From: JANNXQ01 sp038238555
Lineage (GTDB): Bacteria; Verrucomicrobiota; Verrucomicrobiia; Chthoniobacterales; Chthoniobacteraceae
Length of the DNA: 64,000 bases
Reading direction: 5' to 3'
NCBI GenBank assembly: GCA_038238555.1
Contig: JBBRXP010000004.1
Span: 14,850-78,849 of the forward strand
The first letter of the stretch is position 1. The number at the start of each line of letters is the position of its first letter. The notes under the pieces were generated by a model. That model saw nothing but the letters and a program-made list of their open reading frames with translations. It was not told where the DNA came from and did not search any database. Positions 33,011-42,170 of this stretch are shown piece after piece. The translations under genes were made by a program, and so were the position numbers.

Positions 33011-34474
33011 ATGCTACACAAACTCCCCCGCCTCCGCTGGCTTTGGACGGCGCTTGTTATCCTCAACGCGTCGGATTTATTCGCCGCGCCGAAGAACGTG
33101 CTGCTGCTCATCAGCGACAATCACACTGCCACCGATCTCGGCTGCTACGGACATCCCACGGTGAAGACGCCGAACCTCGACGCGCTGGCCGCGCGTGGCA
33201 CGCGCTTCACGCACGCCTTTTGCACCTCGCCCTCGTGCGGGCCGAGCCGCGCGGTCATCTACACGGGGTTGCTCACGCACGCCAACGGGCAATACACGCA
33301 CCCGCACTCCTTTCACAACGGCGTGCTCGGCAAAGACGTGACGACCGTCTTCGACCTGCTGAAAAAAAGTGGCTACCGCACGGCGCTGCTCGGCAAGGCC
33401 GCGCTCGGACCGCGCGCGGGGCAGTATGAGATCGATCTGCTCGACGAAAAAATCATGCGCGACCTGCCCGCGCAGACGCGGAAGGCCGAGCAGTTCATCC
33501 GCGAAGGCGGCGGGCAGCCGTTCTGCGTGGTACTCTCCACGCACGATCCGCACCCCGGCGACGATCCGGTCGAGAAGCGCTGGCGGCGCGGGGTGAAGCC
33601 GCCGCGGCACATCGATCCGGCGTCGGTCGCGGTGCCATCGCATCTGCCCGACCGCGCCGACGTACGCGAGAGCCTGGCGGAGTATTACGAGTGGATCGAG
33701 CGGCTCGACGCGGGCTTCGGCGAAGCGCTTGCGATGCTCGATCGCACCGGCCATCGCGACGACACACTCGTCATGTTTTTCTCCGATCAAGGCGCGCCGT
33801 ATCCCAACGGCGGCTACAGCTTCTACGAACCCGGCATCGACGTGCCGCTGATCGTCGCGAGCCCCGGCGCGCAGAAGCGCGGGGTGGTGTGCGATGCGCT
33901 TGTTTCGCTCGCCGACATCACGCCCACGGTGCTCGACTGGACGGGCGTGAAAGGCCCCGCGTATCCGCTCCACGGCCGCAGCGTGCTGCCGGTGCTCGAG
34001 CAGGAAAAGACGAGCGGCTGGGACAGCGTGGTGCTCAGCCACGTGATGCACGAGGTCACGATGTATTACCCGATGCGCACGCTGCGCGAACGCCGCTACA
34101 AGCTGACCTGGAACCTCTGCGCACAGACGCCCTGGATGGACGCCTCGGAGGTCGTGCGCCGTTCGCCCTGGGCCGAGACGCTGCGGCGCGGAGACCAGTT
34201 CATCGGCAAGCGCAGCATCGGGAAATATCTACACCGCGACCCGATCGAACTCTACGACCTCGAGACCGATCCGGACGAAGTGGTGAATCTCGCCGACGAT
34301 CCGAAGTTCGCCGGCATCCGCCGCACAATGAGCGAGAAGTTGCTCACACGCCTGCGCGAGACTGGCGACATGTGGCTCGAACGTTACGAGCTGCCGATGC
34401 CCGGCGAGAAGGTGAAGATCGGCGTGGCGCCCCCGCCCGGCTACGCGCCGAAGCGCAAGAAATCCGAGGAGTGA
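33011..34474 (+). CDS. Secreted type I sulfatase
   Basis: A 487-residue arylsulfatase-family enzyme with a signal peptide (LWTALVILNASDLFAAP). The metal site begins LLLISDNHTATDLGCYGH. The formylglycine motif is C76-G-P-S-R80 in TSPSCGPSRAVIYTG, a Cys-type site that needs a formylglycine-generating enzyme (not in the window). Further conserved parts are GYRTALLGKAALG, VVLSTHDPHPGDDP and DTLVMFFSDQGAPYP. It would remove sulfate esters from extracellular glycans or small molecules. It lies in a run of polysaccharide-degrading genes on the same strand, which suggests a sulfated polymer or glycosaminoglycan as substrate. Intact. Confidence 0.92.
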   Translation: MLHKLPRLRWLWTALVILNASDLFAAPKNVLLLISDNHTATDLGCYGHPTVKTPNLDALAARGTRFTHAFCTSPSCGPSRAVIYTGLLTHANGQYTHPHSFHNGVLGKDVTTVFDLLKKSGYRTALLGKAALGPRAGQYEIDLLDEKIMRDLPAQTRKAEQFIREGGGQPFCVVLSTHDPHPGDDPVEKRWRRGVKPPRHIDPASVAVPSHLPDRADVRESLAEYYEWIERLDAGFGEALAMLDRTGHRDDTLVMFFSDQGAPYPNGGYSFYEPGIDVPLIVASPGAQKRGVVCDALVSLADITPTVLDWTGVKGPAYPLHGRSVLPVLEQEKTSGWDSVVLSHVMHEVTMYYPMRTLRERRYKLTWNLCAQTPWMDASEVVRRSPWAETLRRGDQFIGKRSIGKYLHRDPIELYDLETDPDEVVNLADDPKFAGIRRTMSEKLLTRLRETGDMWLERYELPMPGEKVKIGVAPPPGYAPKRKKSEE

Positions 34475-34568
34475 AACCGTTACCGGCTTCAAGGTTCCGG
34501 TGGCCACATCTGGTCTCGTAACGTTACCAGCGCAGCCTGCTTGTCCGGAGAGGGGCGGAAAGATCACG

Positions 34569-35510
34569 ATGCTTGGCCGTCGAATGAGTTCATCCAAGCG
34601 ATACCGCCCCTGTGTCCTGGCTACCTGCTGCGTGCCTTGGAACGCGGACTTCACTTTTGCGGAAGATATTTTCCGCCGTTGGGTGCGCCGGCTCATCGCG
34701 CAAGGCGTCCGCGATCTCTACATCTTCGGCACAGCAGGGGAAGGTTATGCCGTCACCGAGACGCAGTTCGACGAGATCGCGCGAGCTTTCCTCAGCGAGA
34801 CGCGCGGCGAGGGAGTGCAAGGCATGGTGGGTGTTATCAGCCTCTCGCTGCCCACGGTCATCGAACGCATCGAGCGAGCGCGGGAGATGGGTGCCCGGCG
34901 GTTTCAGTTGAGCCTGCCGTCGTGGGGCGCGCTGCGGGATGCGGAGATGGATACGTTCTTTCGCGAGACCTGCGGGCGCTTCCCTGACTGTGAGTTTCTA
35001 CACTACAATCTTATGCGCACGGGCCGTATCGTCACCGGCGCGGAGTATGGCCGGCTCGCGGGGATGCATCCCAATCTTGTCGCCACCAAAAACAGCACCG
35101 ACGACGAGGCGCGTCTCCAAGGCTTGATAACGGAGGCTCCGCAACTCCAGCATTTCATCACCGAGACTGGCTTTGCGAAGGCGGCGGCACTGGGTGAATG
35201 CGGATTACTTATTTCGATTGCGTCCACTAACTTCGCACTCGGAGAACGATACTTCCGCGCAGGCAATGAGCGCGACTTGGAGTTACTCGCCACCATGCAT
35301 CGGGAACTGAGTAAGATCGGCGCCGATCTCGGAAGCGTGGTCGCCGACAGCGCGCACATGGACGGCGCGTTCGATAAGATGTTTTGCCGCCTGCACGCCC
35401 CCGAGTTCCCGCTGCGATTACTGCCTCCCTATGTCGCGATCAGCGAGGCAGTCTTTCAACGATACGCGGCGCAGATAAGGGAGAAATATCCGCGTTGGCT
35501 GCCCCAGTAA
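34569..35510 (+). CDS. DapA/N-acetylneuraminate-lyase family protein
   Basis: A 313-residue class I aldolase-type TIM-barrel protein. The pyruvate-binding motif is present as FGTAGEGYAVTE. The Tyr of the active site is in CEFLHYNLMRTGR, and the Schiff-base Lys is in NLVATKNSTDDE. The family includes dihydrodipicolinate synthase, N-acetylneuraminate lyase, and 2-keto-3-deoxy sugar-acid aldolases and dehydratases. Position next to an enolase-superfamily dehydratase and a 2-hydroxyacid dehydrogenase points to sugar-acid breakdown rather than lysine synthesis. The ATG at 34569 is chosen; an upstream extension to 34500 reads through non-conserved sequence, and the ATG at 34584 is possible. Confidence 0.85.
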   Translation: MLGRRMSSSKRYRPCVLATCCVPWNADFTFAEDIFRRWVRRLIAQGVRDLYIFGTAGEGYAVTETQFDEIARAFLSETRGEGVQGMVGVISLSLPTVIERIERAREMGARRFQLSLPSWGALRDAEMDTFFRETCGRFPDCEFLHYNLMRTGRIVTGAEYGRLAGMHPNLVATKNSTDDEARLQGLITEAPQLQHFITETGFAKAAALGECGLLISIASTNFALGERYFRAGNERDLELLATMHRELSKIGADLGSVVADSAHMDGAFDKMFCRLHAPEFPLRLLPPYVAISEAVFQRYAAQIREKYPRWLPQ

Positions 35511-35571
35511 CAGATAGCCGCCGTGAATCCTTACCCGGCTAAGTATAAGGTAAGTCACCACCAAGCACTCC

Positions 35572-36786
35572 ATGAAGATCACTGCCGTCCGCACCGTGTT
35601 ACTCACCGGTCCTTACAGCCGCGACCCTTACATCCTGGCTGGCCGCCCGCGGCGCAGCGCGGCCTTTATCGAAATCCAAACGGACGCGGGACTTATCGGC
35701 TTGGGAGAAACTTATGCGGGTTACTTTTTTCCGGAGTCAGTTCCGGGAGTGGTGGAGTTCTTCGCGCCGATCTTGATCGGTCAGTCGCCGGACGATGTGG
35801 AGGAACTCTGGCAGCGGATGTATCGCTGCGGTAACTACTGGTGCCGCGTGGGCTTGGGCGTGGCGATCCTCAATGGCATCGAGGCCGCGCTTTGGGATTT
35901 GAAGGGTAAGATGCACGGCGTGCCTGTCTATCAACTGCTCGGCGGCGCCAGGCACGAGCGGCTGCCTTGTTATGCCTCCGGCGGTCCGAGTAACTACCCA
36001 CTCGATCAACTGGCCGCGAAGCTCGACTTCTATCTTGGCCTCGGTTTTCACGGCATGAAACTCGGCGCGGGTTCTTACTCGCCCGATCGCGGATGGTATG
36101 TGCCGACGACGCCAGACGAAGCCGCGGCCTTTGAGGGTAATAAGATGGCGTTTGCGCGGAAGCATGTGGGCAAGGAGGTGCGGCTCATGCTCGATGGGCA
36201 CATGGGTAACCATCCCGACTCAACATGGAATCTCGACACCGCAGCGGCAGTAATGAAGGCGGTGGAACCCTTTGACTTATTCTTCTTCGAGGAGCCACTG
36301 CACTATACCGATCCGTGGGGTTATGCGGAGTTATGTAAAGGCACCACGGTGCCTATCGCGGGCGGCGAGTGTCTTACGGCGGCTTATGAGTGGCGCGTGT
36401 TTGCCGAGTGCGATGCCTTTGACATCGGCCAGCCGGATGCCGCGTGGACCGGCGGCATGAGCGAATTTATGAAAGTAGCCGCGCTGATGGAGAGCCACGG
36501 CCGGAAGATCGCCACCCATGCCGCGGGCGCCGGCGGCGCGCTGATGCAAAACATTCATTGCGCCTTTGCCTGCGCCAACACGGTGATCTGCGAAGTGCTG
36601 CCCGCGCTGGGTGCACTGCACCTCGACATCGCGGGCGATTCGTTCCGCTTTGAGAAAGGCGACGTGTTCCCGCCGGAGACGCCGGGACTCGGCATCGTGC
36701 TCACCGATGACATCAAGGACCGCCACCCCTTTGTGCCCGGCAGCGGAGAGTTCAACAGCGTGCCGGGAAAGCTGCTCGTGGATTAA
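35572..36786 (+). CDS. Enolase-superfamily dehydratase (mandelate racemase/muconate lactonizing type)
   Basis: A 404-residue enzyme. The capping domain begins KITAVRTVLLTGPYSRDP and includes GLIGLGETYAGYF. The barrel shows the Lys position in GFHGMKLGAGSYS, metal ligands in RLMLDGHMGN, FFFEEPLHY and IAGGECLTAAYEW, and a His base in GRKIATHAAGAGG. This set suits an acid-sugar dehydratase of the mandelate racemase subgroup (galactonate, gluconate or rhamnonate dehydratase-like). It would feed a 2-keto-3-deoxy acid to the DapA-like lyase encoded just upstream. The exact substrate cannot be read from the sequence. Intact, with closely spaced neighbours in one probable operon. Confidence 0.9.
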   Translation: MKITAVRTVLLTGPYSRDPYILAGRPRRSAAFIEIQTDAGLIGLGETYAGYFFPESVPGVVEFFAPILIGQSPDDVEELWQRMYRCGNYWCRVGLGVAILNGIEAALWDLKGKMHGVPVYQLLGGARHERLPCYASGGPSNYPLDQLAAKLDFYLGLGFHGMKLGAGSYSPDRGWYVPTTPDEAAAFEGNKMAFARKHVGKEVRLMLDGHMGNHPDSTWNLDTAAAVMKAVEPFDLFFFEEPLHYTDPWGYAELCKGTTVPIAGGECLTAAYEWRVFAECDAFDIGQPDAAWTGGMSEFMKVAALMESHGRKIATHAAGAGGALMQNIHCAFACANTVICEVLPALGALHLDIAGDSFRFEKGDVFPPETPGLGIVLTDDIKDRHPFVPGSGEFNSVPGKLLVD

Positions 36787-36791
36787 GACGC

Positions 36792-37790
36792 ATGACCACC
36801 GTCATCGCCGACATACAGATCAAGGAGGACGCGCGGCGCGACATCGAGCGTGAGCAGGATGTGCGCTTCGTGGCGATAGCCGAGGCTACGCCGGACTTGA
36901 TCGCCGAAGCCGGCATCCTGCTCTGCGGCGCTGCGCCGGCGTGCCTGAGCGAGATGCGTTCACTCCAACTTATCCAACTCTTCTCGGTAGGTTACTCGCA
37001 GTTACTAAGTCGTGGACTAGCGGAACGCGGCGTACGGGTTTGTAACGCGCGTGGCGTCAATGACACCACCATCGCGGAGTGGAATCTGGCGATGATGATC
37101 AATCTTACTCGCGATCTGCGCCGCATGATCCGGCATCAAGAACAGGCATTGTGGGACCGGGAGGACGCACGGTTTCAAAGTGCGTTGCGGGGCCGGGTGC
37201 TCGGCATCTGGGGTTACGGCGGCATCGGTCGCGAGACGGCGCGTCTTACCAAGACGCTCGGTATGACCGTGCATGTCATGACGCACAGCGGCATTCGTCC
37301 TCGTCACGATCTGTATGCGGTGCCTGGCACGGGCGATCTCGAGGGCATCTTACCCGATCACGTCTTTACCACCGGACAAGAGATGGCCTTTCTGCGCGAC
37401 CTTGATTTTCTCGTGCTCGCGATGCCGCTCACGCCCGCCAACACTGGGCTCGTCGGCGAACTCGAATTGCGGGCGATGAAGCGCGCCGCTTTTCTGCTCA
37501 ATCCCGCCCGCGGCGCTCTGGTGCAGGAAGCGGCGCTCCTCCACGCGCTCGAGGAGCGCTGGATCGCGGGCGCCGCGCTCGACACGCATCATCATTCTCC
37601 CATGCCGCCGGAGCACCCACTGTGGAGGATGCCGCACGTCATCATGACGCCGCACATCTCCGGCTCCGACAAGAGCCCGCACTTCCTCGATCGGGTGTGG
37701 GACATCATCGGGCACAACATCGCCAGTTTCCTCGCGGGTCAGCCGCTTTGGAATGAACTCACTCCCGCCGAGCTAGGCGGGAAAGTGTGA
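36792..37790 (+). CDS. D-isomer-specific 2-hydroxyacid dehydrogenase
   Basis: A 332-residue NAD(P)-dependent dehydrogenase. The dinucleotide-binding motif is VLGIWGYGGIGRETARL. Catalytic regions are LLNPARGALVQEAALL (Arg) and HVIMTPHISGSD (His); GVNDTTIAEWNLAMMINLTR is also typical. It starts 6 nt after the dehydratase stop, so co-expression is very likely. It probably oxidises or reduces a 2-hydroxy acid formed in the sugar-acid pathway. The specific substrate (glycerate, hydroxypyruvate, or a larger acid) cannot be assigned. Intact. Confidence 0.92.
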   Translation: MTTVIADIQIKEDARRDIEREQDVRFVAIAEATPDLIAEAGILLCGAAPACLSEMRSLQLIQLFSVGYSQLLSRGLAERGVRVCNARGVNDTTIAEWNLAMMINLTRDLRRMIRHQEQALWDREDARFQSALRGRVLGIWGYGGIGRETARLTKTLGMTVHVMTHSGIRPRHDLYAVPGTGDLEGILPDHVFTTGQEMAFLRDLDFLVLAMPLTPANTGLVGELELRAMKRAAFLLNPARGALVQEAALLHALEERWIAGAALDTHHHSPMPPEHPLWRMPHVIMTPHISGSDKSPHFLDRVWDIIGHNIASFLAGQPLWNELTPAELGGKV

Positions 37791-37800
37791 CGATCCGCCG

Positions 37801-38903
37801 ATGTCTTACCCGCTCGTCTCGCCGCCGGAGGCTGCCGGCTCACGGCTGCCGGCGCGCGCGTGGCTCATCGTCGCGCTGCTCTGGGGCGCGGCGTTTTTGA
37901 ATTATCTCGATCGCAATATGATCCTGACCATGCGCGGGTCGGTGAAGGCAGCGATCCCCATGAGCGATGCGCAATTCGGTCTGCTGACCTCCGTTTTTCT
38001 GTGGGTGTATGCGGTGCTCAGTCCGTTTGCCGGCTATCTCGCCGACCGGCTCAGTCGCAGCCGGGTGATCATCGCGAGCCTCTTTATCTGGTCGGTGGTG
38101 ACGTGGCTGACCGGTCATGCGACGAGCTTCCATCAATTGCTCACCGCGCGCGCGCTGATGGGGATCAGCGAAGCGTGTTACATCCCCGCGGCGCTCGCGC
38201 TCATCACGGATTTTCATCGCGGGCCGACGCGCTCGCGGGCGACGGCGATTCATCTCACGGGCTTTACCACCGGAGCCGGCATGGGCGGATCGGCGGCTGG
38301 CTCGCGGAGCGGCACGGCTGGAGTTATGCGTTTTTCGTCTTCGGTTTTGTCGGCTTCGCTCATTCGATTTTGATGCTCGTCTTTTTGCTCGATGCGCCGC
38401 GCGGGCAAACGCACCCCGCACCTCGCATCGACTTTCTCGAAGCCATCGCGAGTCTTTTCAGGCTCGCGGCGGCGATGTTCATCGGCGCGCTCACCGGCGG
38501 CGCGTGGGCCGATCGCTGGAGCCGCACCAATTCGCGCGGGCGCATTCTCGTTCCCATCGCCGGGTTGTGCATCGCGGCGCCCGGCATTTTTCTTCTCTCC
38601 TGCGCGCACGTCCTCCCGCTGGCGATCGTGGGAGTGATGCTCTACGGCGCGCGCAATTTCTCCGACGCAAACATGATGCCGGTGCTCTGCCTCGTGGCGG
38701 ACTCGCGTTACCGCGCCACGGGCTTCGGCGTGCTGAATCTCGTCGCGTGCCTCGTGGGCGGACTCGCCATCTACGCCGGAGGCGTCTTGCGCGACGCGCA
38801 CATCGACGTGGCGCGCATCTTCCAATGCGCCGCCGCGGGTCTCGTCGTTTGCGCGATCCTTTTTTCTTTTGTGAAACCCACCGCTGCTTCCGCCGACAAA
38901 TGA
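37801..38903 (+). pseudogene. MFS transporter, frameshifted and with an internal deletion
   Basis: The first half is a normal major-facilitator start: LIVALLWGAAFLNYLDRNMI, then FLWVYAVLSPFAGYLADRLS and ARALMGISEACYIPAALALI. After FTTGAGMGG (about 38285) a base is missing, and the protein goes on in another frame as GGWLAERHGWSYAFFVFGF. It then reads FLEAIASLFRLAAAMFIGAL, where about 50 residues (roughly two membrane helices) seem to be deleted in frame. The end is normal (RATGFGVLNLVACLVGGLAI). The total length is about 367 codons instead of about 420. It would have been the importer for the sugar-acid pathway, hexuronate-transporter-like. Confidence 0.8.
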
Positions 38904-39640
38904 ACCCCATCGACACCCGCACACTCCTCACCGACTACGAACGCGACGGCTTCGTCGTCATCCGAAATTTTCTCAGCGCCGAAGAAGTCGCCGGCGTGCG
39001 CACTGAGCTCGAGCGCTACATCCGCGACGACCTCGCGAGTCTTCCGCCCGACGCCGCCACGCGGGAGGCCGACGGCCAGACCGTGCGCAACCTCTGGCGC
39101 ATCGAGGAGCACAACTCAAAGCTGCGCGCGCTCGCGGAGCGCGAGGACATTCGCCGGCTCATCGGCGGGCTCGTCCACGGTGAGCCGGTGCTCGCAGCGG
39201 TCGAGACCTTCAACAAGCCCGCGCGCGTCGGTTCCGGCGTGCCGTATCACCAGGACAATGCCTACTTTTGCCGGACACCGCCGGACATGCTCACGGTGTG
39301 GATCGCAATCGATCCCGTGACGCCGGAAAATGGGCCCGTGTATTTTGTGCGCGGCTCGCATCTCGGAGGCGTGCTGCCCACCAAGCCGAGCGGCGTGCGC
39401 GGCAATTCCATCGGCATGGCCGAGCCGCCGGCGGTGCCGCTCGAGGAGCAATCCCGCGCGCTGCTCGGCTCGGGCGACGCGAGCATTCATCACTGCAATA
39501 CGATTCATCACTCCGCGCCGAATCCTACGGAGCACTCCCGCCTCGGCTTGTTATTCGTCTTCCGCGGCAGCCACACGCAGACCGATCCCGCGCTCAAAGC
39601 CGTCTATGCCGCCGCGGCCGCCGCGACACCGGCGGCGTGA
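38900..39640 (+). CDS. Phytanoyl-CoA dioxygenase-family (Fe(II)/2-oxoglutarate) protein
   Basis: A 246-residue PhyH-like oxygenase. It begins LLTDYERDGFVVIRNFLSAE, as is usual. The iron site is the H-x-D of GVPYHQDNAYF and the distal His in SIHHCNTIHHSAPN, with a probable 2-oxoglutarate-binding Arg in EHSRLGLLFVF. The ATG overlaps the stop of the MFS gene. PhyH proteins are frequent in sugar-acid and secondary-metabolite gene clusters, but the substrate cannot be inferred. The gene appears intact although both neighbours are damaged. Confidence 0.88.
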   Translation: MNPIDTRTLLTDYERDGFVVIRNFLSAEEVAGVRTELERYIRDDLASLPPDAATREADGQTVRNLWRIEEHNSKLRALAEREDIRRLIGGLVHGEPVLAAVETFNKPARVGSGVPYHQDNAYFCRTPPDMLTVWIAIDPVTPENGPVYFVRGSHLGGVLPTKPSGVRGNSIGMAEPPAVPLEEQSRALLGSGDASIHHCNTIHHSAPNPTEHSRLGLLFVFRGSHTQTDPALKAVYAAAAAATPAA

Positions 39641-39666
39641 TTTTCTCCGTGAAGAAAGGAACGATC

Positions 39667-40872
39667 ATGAGCACTCGATTTTGTTCAGTAAGTCGCGGCG
39701 GCACTGCTCGCCTTCCCCTCGCTCGCGCCGGCCGCCGAGGCGCCACTCGACCTCGCCTCTCGCCGGGAGTTGCTGGTGGACGATTATCTCATCGCCGGCA
39801 TGGAGCAGGTGACGCTGACGATGCACAAGCCGGAGGCGCAGGATGTGGCGCTGGTTTGCGATGCGCCGTGGGAGGGCAACACTTCCGCCTACTTCACGCT
39901 GTTTCAGGATGGCGAGATTTTCCGCGCCTACTATCGCGGCACGCATCACGACGAAGCGGCAAACAAGGGCTCGCACCGCGAGACGGCGTGCTACGCGGAG
40001 AGCCGCGACGGCATCACGTGGGTGAAGCCGAAGCTCGGTCTCGTCGAGTTCGGCGGCTCGAAGGAAAACAACATCATCCTCATCGGCGAAGGCTGCACGA
40101 ACTTCGCTCCGTTCAAGGATGCGGACCCGGACTGCCCGCCCGCGTCGCGCTACAAGGCGCTGGCGAGCACGTGCAACAACACCACGCGCAAGAAGAAGCC
40201 GAGCTTGCAGGCGTATCAATCCGCTGACGGGCTGCGCTGGTCGCGGATGCGCGAGGAGCCGGTCATCACCGCCGGTTCGTTCGATTCCCAAAACACCGCC
40301 TTCTACGACACTGCGCGAGGTGAGTATCGAGCGTATTGGCGCTACTTCACCGGCGGCTACACCGATGAGCGCGGCTGGAAACCGGCGGGCGTGCGCGCGA
40401 TCCGCACCGCGACTTCAAAGGATTTTCTGCACTGGGAAAATCAGGCCGATCTTCAATACGGCGACGCGCCGCCCGCACAGCTCTACACGAATGCGGTGCG
40501 ACCCTACGCGCGCGCCGCACCTGCTCATCGGCTTTCCCACCCGCTATCAACCGAAGCACGAGCAAGTGGAGCCTGTGCTCATGACCAGCCGCGACGGCGT
40601 GAACTTCAAACGCTGGGAGGCGCCATTGATCCCCATCACCGCGCCGAAAGATCGCGTCGGCAATCGCAGCAACTACATGACGAACGGCGTGCTGCAATTG
40701 CCCGGCAAAGACCGCGAGTTGTCCGTCTATGCCACCGAAGCTTATTCCCAAGGCCCCGGCAGCCGCGTGCGCCGCTTCACGTTTCGCGTGGATGGTTTTG
40801 TCTCCGCGCACGCCGCCGCCGCAGGCTCGCTCGTCACCAGGGCGCTGACCTTTACCGGCACGAAGCCGCCGC
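39667..40872 (+). pseudogene. Beta-propeller glycosidase-like protein with two frameshifts and lost C-terminus
   Basis: An ATG at 39667 opens STRFCS but the signal peptide continues in another frame (VAAALLAFPSLAPAAEAPLD). The body reads RRELLVDDYLIAGMEQVTL, ACYAESRDGITWVKPKLGL and AYQSADGLRWSRMREEP. A second shift after NAVRPYA (about 40512) moves to APHLLIGFPTRYQPKHEQV and LMTSRDGVNFKRWEAPLI. The blades match the family of the proteins at 29080 and 31193. After LVTRALTFTGTK (about 40865) the C-terminal sandwich is missing, and the sequence runs into the ceramidase-like gene. Clearly non-functional. Confidence 0.82.
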
Positions 40873-42105
40873 GCGGTGGCGGAAGAGCTGAGCCTGCCGC
40901 TCTCGCACGTCGTCCTCTTCGTCTCGCACAATCACACCGACGCGCGCATGGCGAGTAACCAGATGGAGGCCTACGAGGGTGAAAACTTGCCCGAGCCGAA
41001 GTGGCTGTCGGCGGGCCGCGAGATGCTTGGGCAACTGCGCCGCCACGCGAGACCTCTGCCCGCGATGCTCCAGCCGGTGAGCGTGTGGTGGGCGGAGGGA
41101 TCGGAAGGCCGCATCACTTACAATCGCAAAGGCCGGCGTGCGGACGGCACTGCGTATCTCATGCGTGAAGAAGATCGCGATTTGCTCGGCGCGGACTTCA
41201 ACGGCGACATCGACCGGCAGGCGCCAATCGTTGTTTTGAAAAACGCGGACGGAGAGATCGTCACCGCGCTGGTGCAATTCACCGGACATCCCGTCACCTG
41301 CTACAATCCGGAGAAGCCGGTCGTCTTCGGCGACTGGCCGCAGGTCGCGTGCGACGTGGTCGCGACCCGTCTCTCATCGACTGTCAGTTTCCTGCAAGGC
41401 TGTGCCGCCGACGTGAACTCGAAGGGAATGTTCCGCGGCGATGTCGAACTCTCCGAGCGCTACGGGCGCATGTTGGGCGGCAGCTACCTCGCGGCGCTCG
41501 ACAAGCTCCAGCTCTCGAGCCGCGGCGGCTTGGACTACGCGGTTGAAAAAGTGCAGGTGCCTCTCGGGCCGCTGCCGTCCCAAGAGACGCTGATGGCGGA
41601 GATCGCGGAGATGCAGGATTTCATCCGCCGCGCTTCCGCTGGCGAAGAGAACACGCTCGGCTGCGTGGGCTTGAATTTTCCTCGCGAACTCACATCCGCG
41701 TATCGCGGCAAGTTGATCGAAGGCGTGCTGCCGTGGAGCCAGTGGGCGCTCGAGTTACTTCAGACCGGCAAGGCGGACACCGTGCCCAAGTATCTCGAGG
41801 CGGATCTTTACGTTATTCGGCTCGGCGATGTCGGGATCGTCGGGATGCCCTTTGAACCTTTCCAAGGCATCGGCCGGCAGATGCGCGCGGGCTCGACGCT
41901 GCCACTCACCATCCCGTGCGGTTATACCAACAAGTCTTATGGCTATCTTACGGACGGTCCGAATACCGGCGACGGCGAATACATGAGCGCGCACTATCGC
42001 TACAGTAAGTTCCGGCCACCTTACGAAAAACCGGGAGGCGATGTCCTGGCCATCAAGGCTGTAGAAATCCTCAACCGCTTTGCAAGACGGGCAGGCAAGG
42101 CATGA
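40873..42105 (+). pseudogene. Neutral-ceramidase-like protein missing its N-terminus
   Basis: An open frame of about 410 codons related to neutral/alkaline non-lysosomal ceramidases. It begins in the middle of the domain with AVAEELSLPLSHVVLFVSHN, HTDARM. The family motif (S/T)H(T/N)H is present as VSHNHTD, and TALVQFTGHPVTCYN supplies another His. The signal peptide and about 80-100 residues before it, which include the first zinc-binding His, are missing. The fragment joins directly to the truncated propeller gene before it. A GTG at 40876 could start translation, but an enzyme without the first metal ligand is unlikely to work. The end (YEKPGGDVLAIKAVEILN) is intact. Confidence 0.72.
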
Positions 42106-42170
42106 CGACTTAAGACGCGCGCCAGCATTGCGGCGGACGCGGATGAGGCGCATCACGGTGTCCGACAATC

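Noticed and set aside
34475..34568. Possible RNA element or tRNA between sulfatase and DapA-like gene
   Set aside because: No cloverleaf or conserved tRNA boxes could be found; only a short GTAACGTTAC palindrome is visible.
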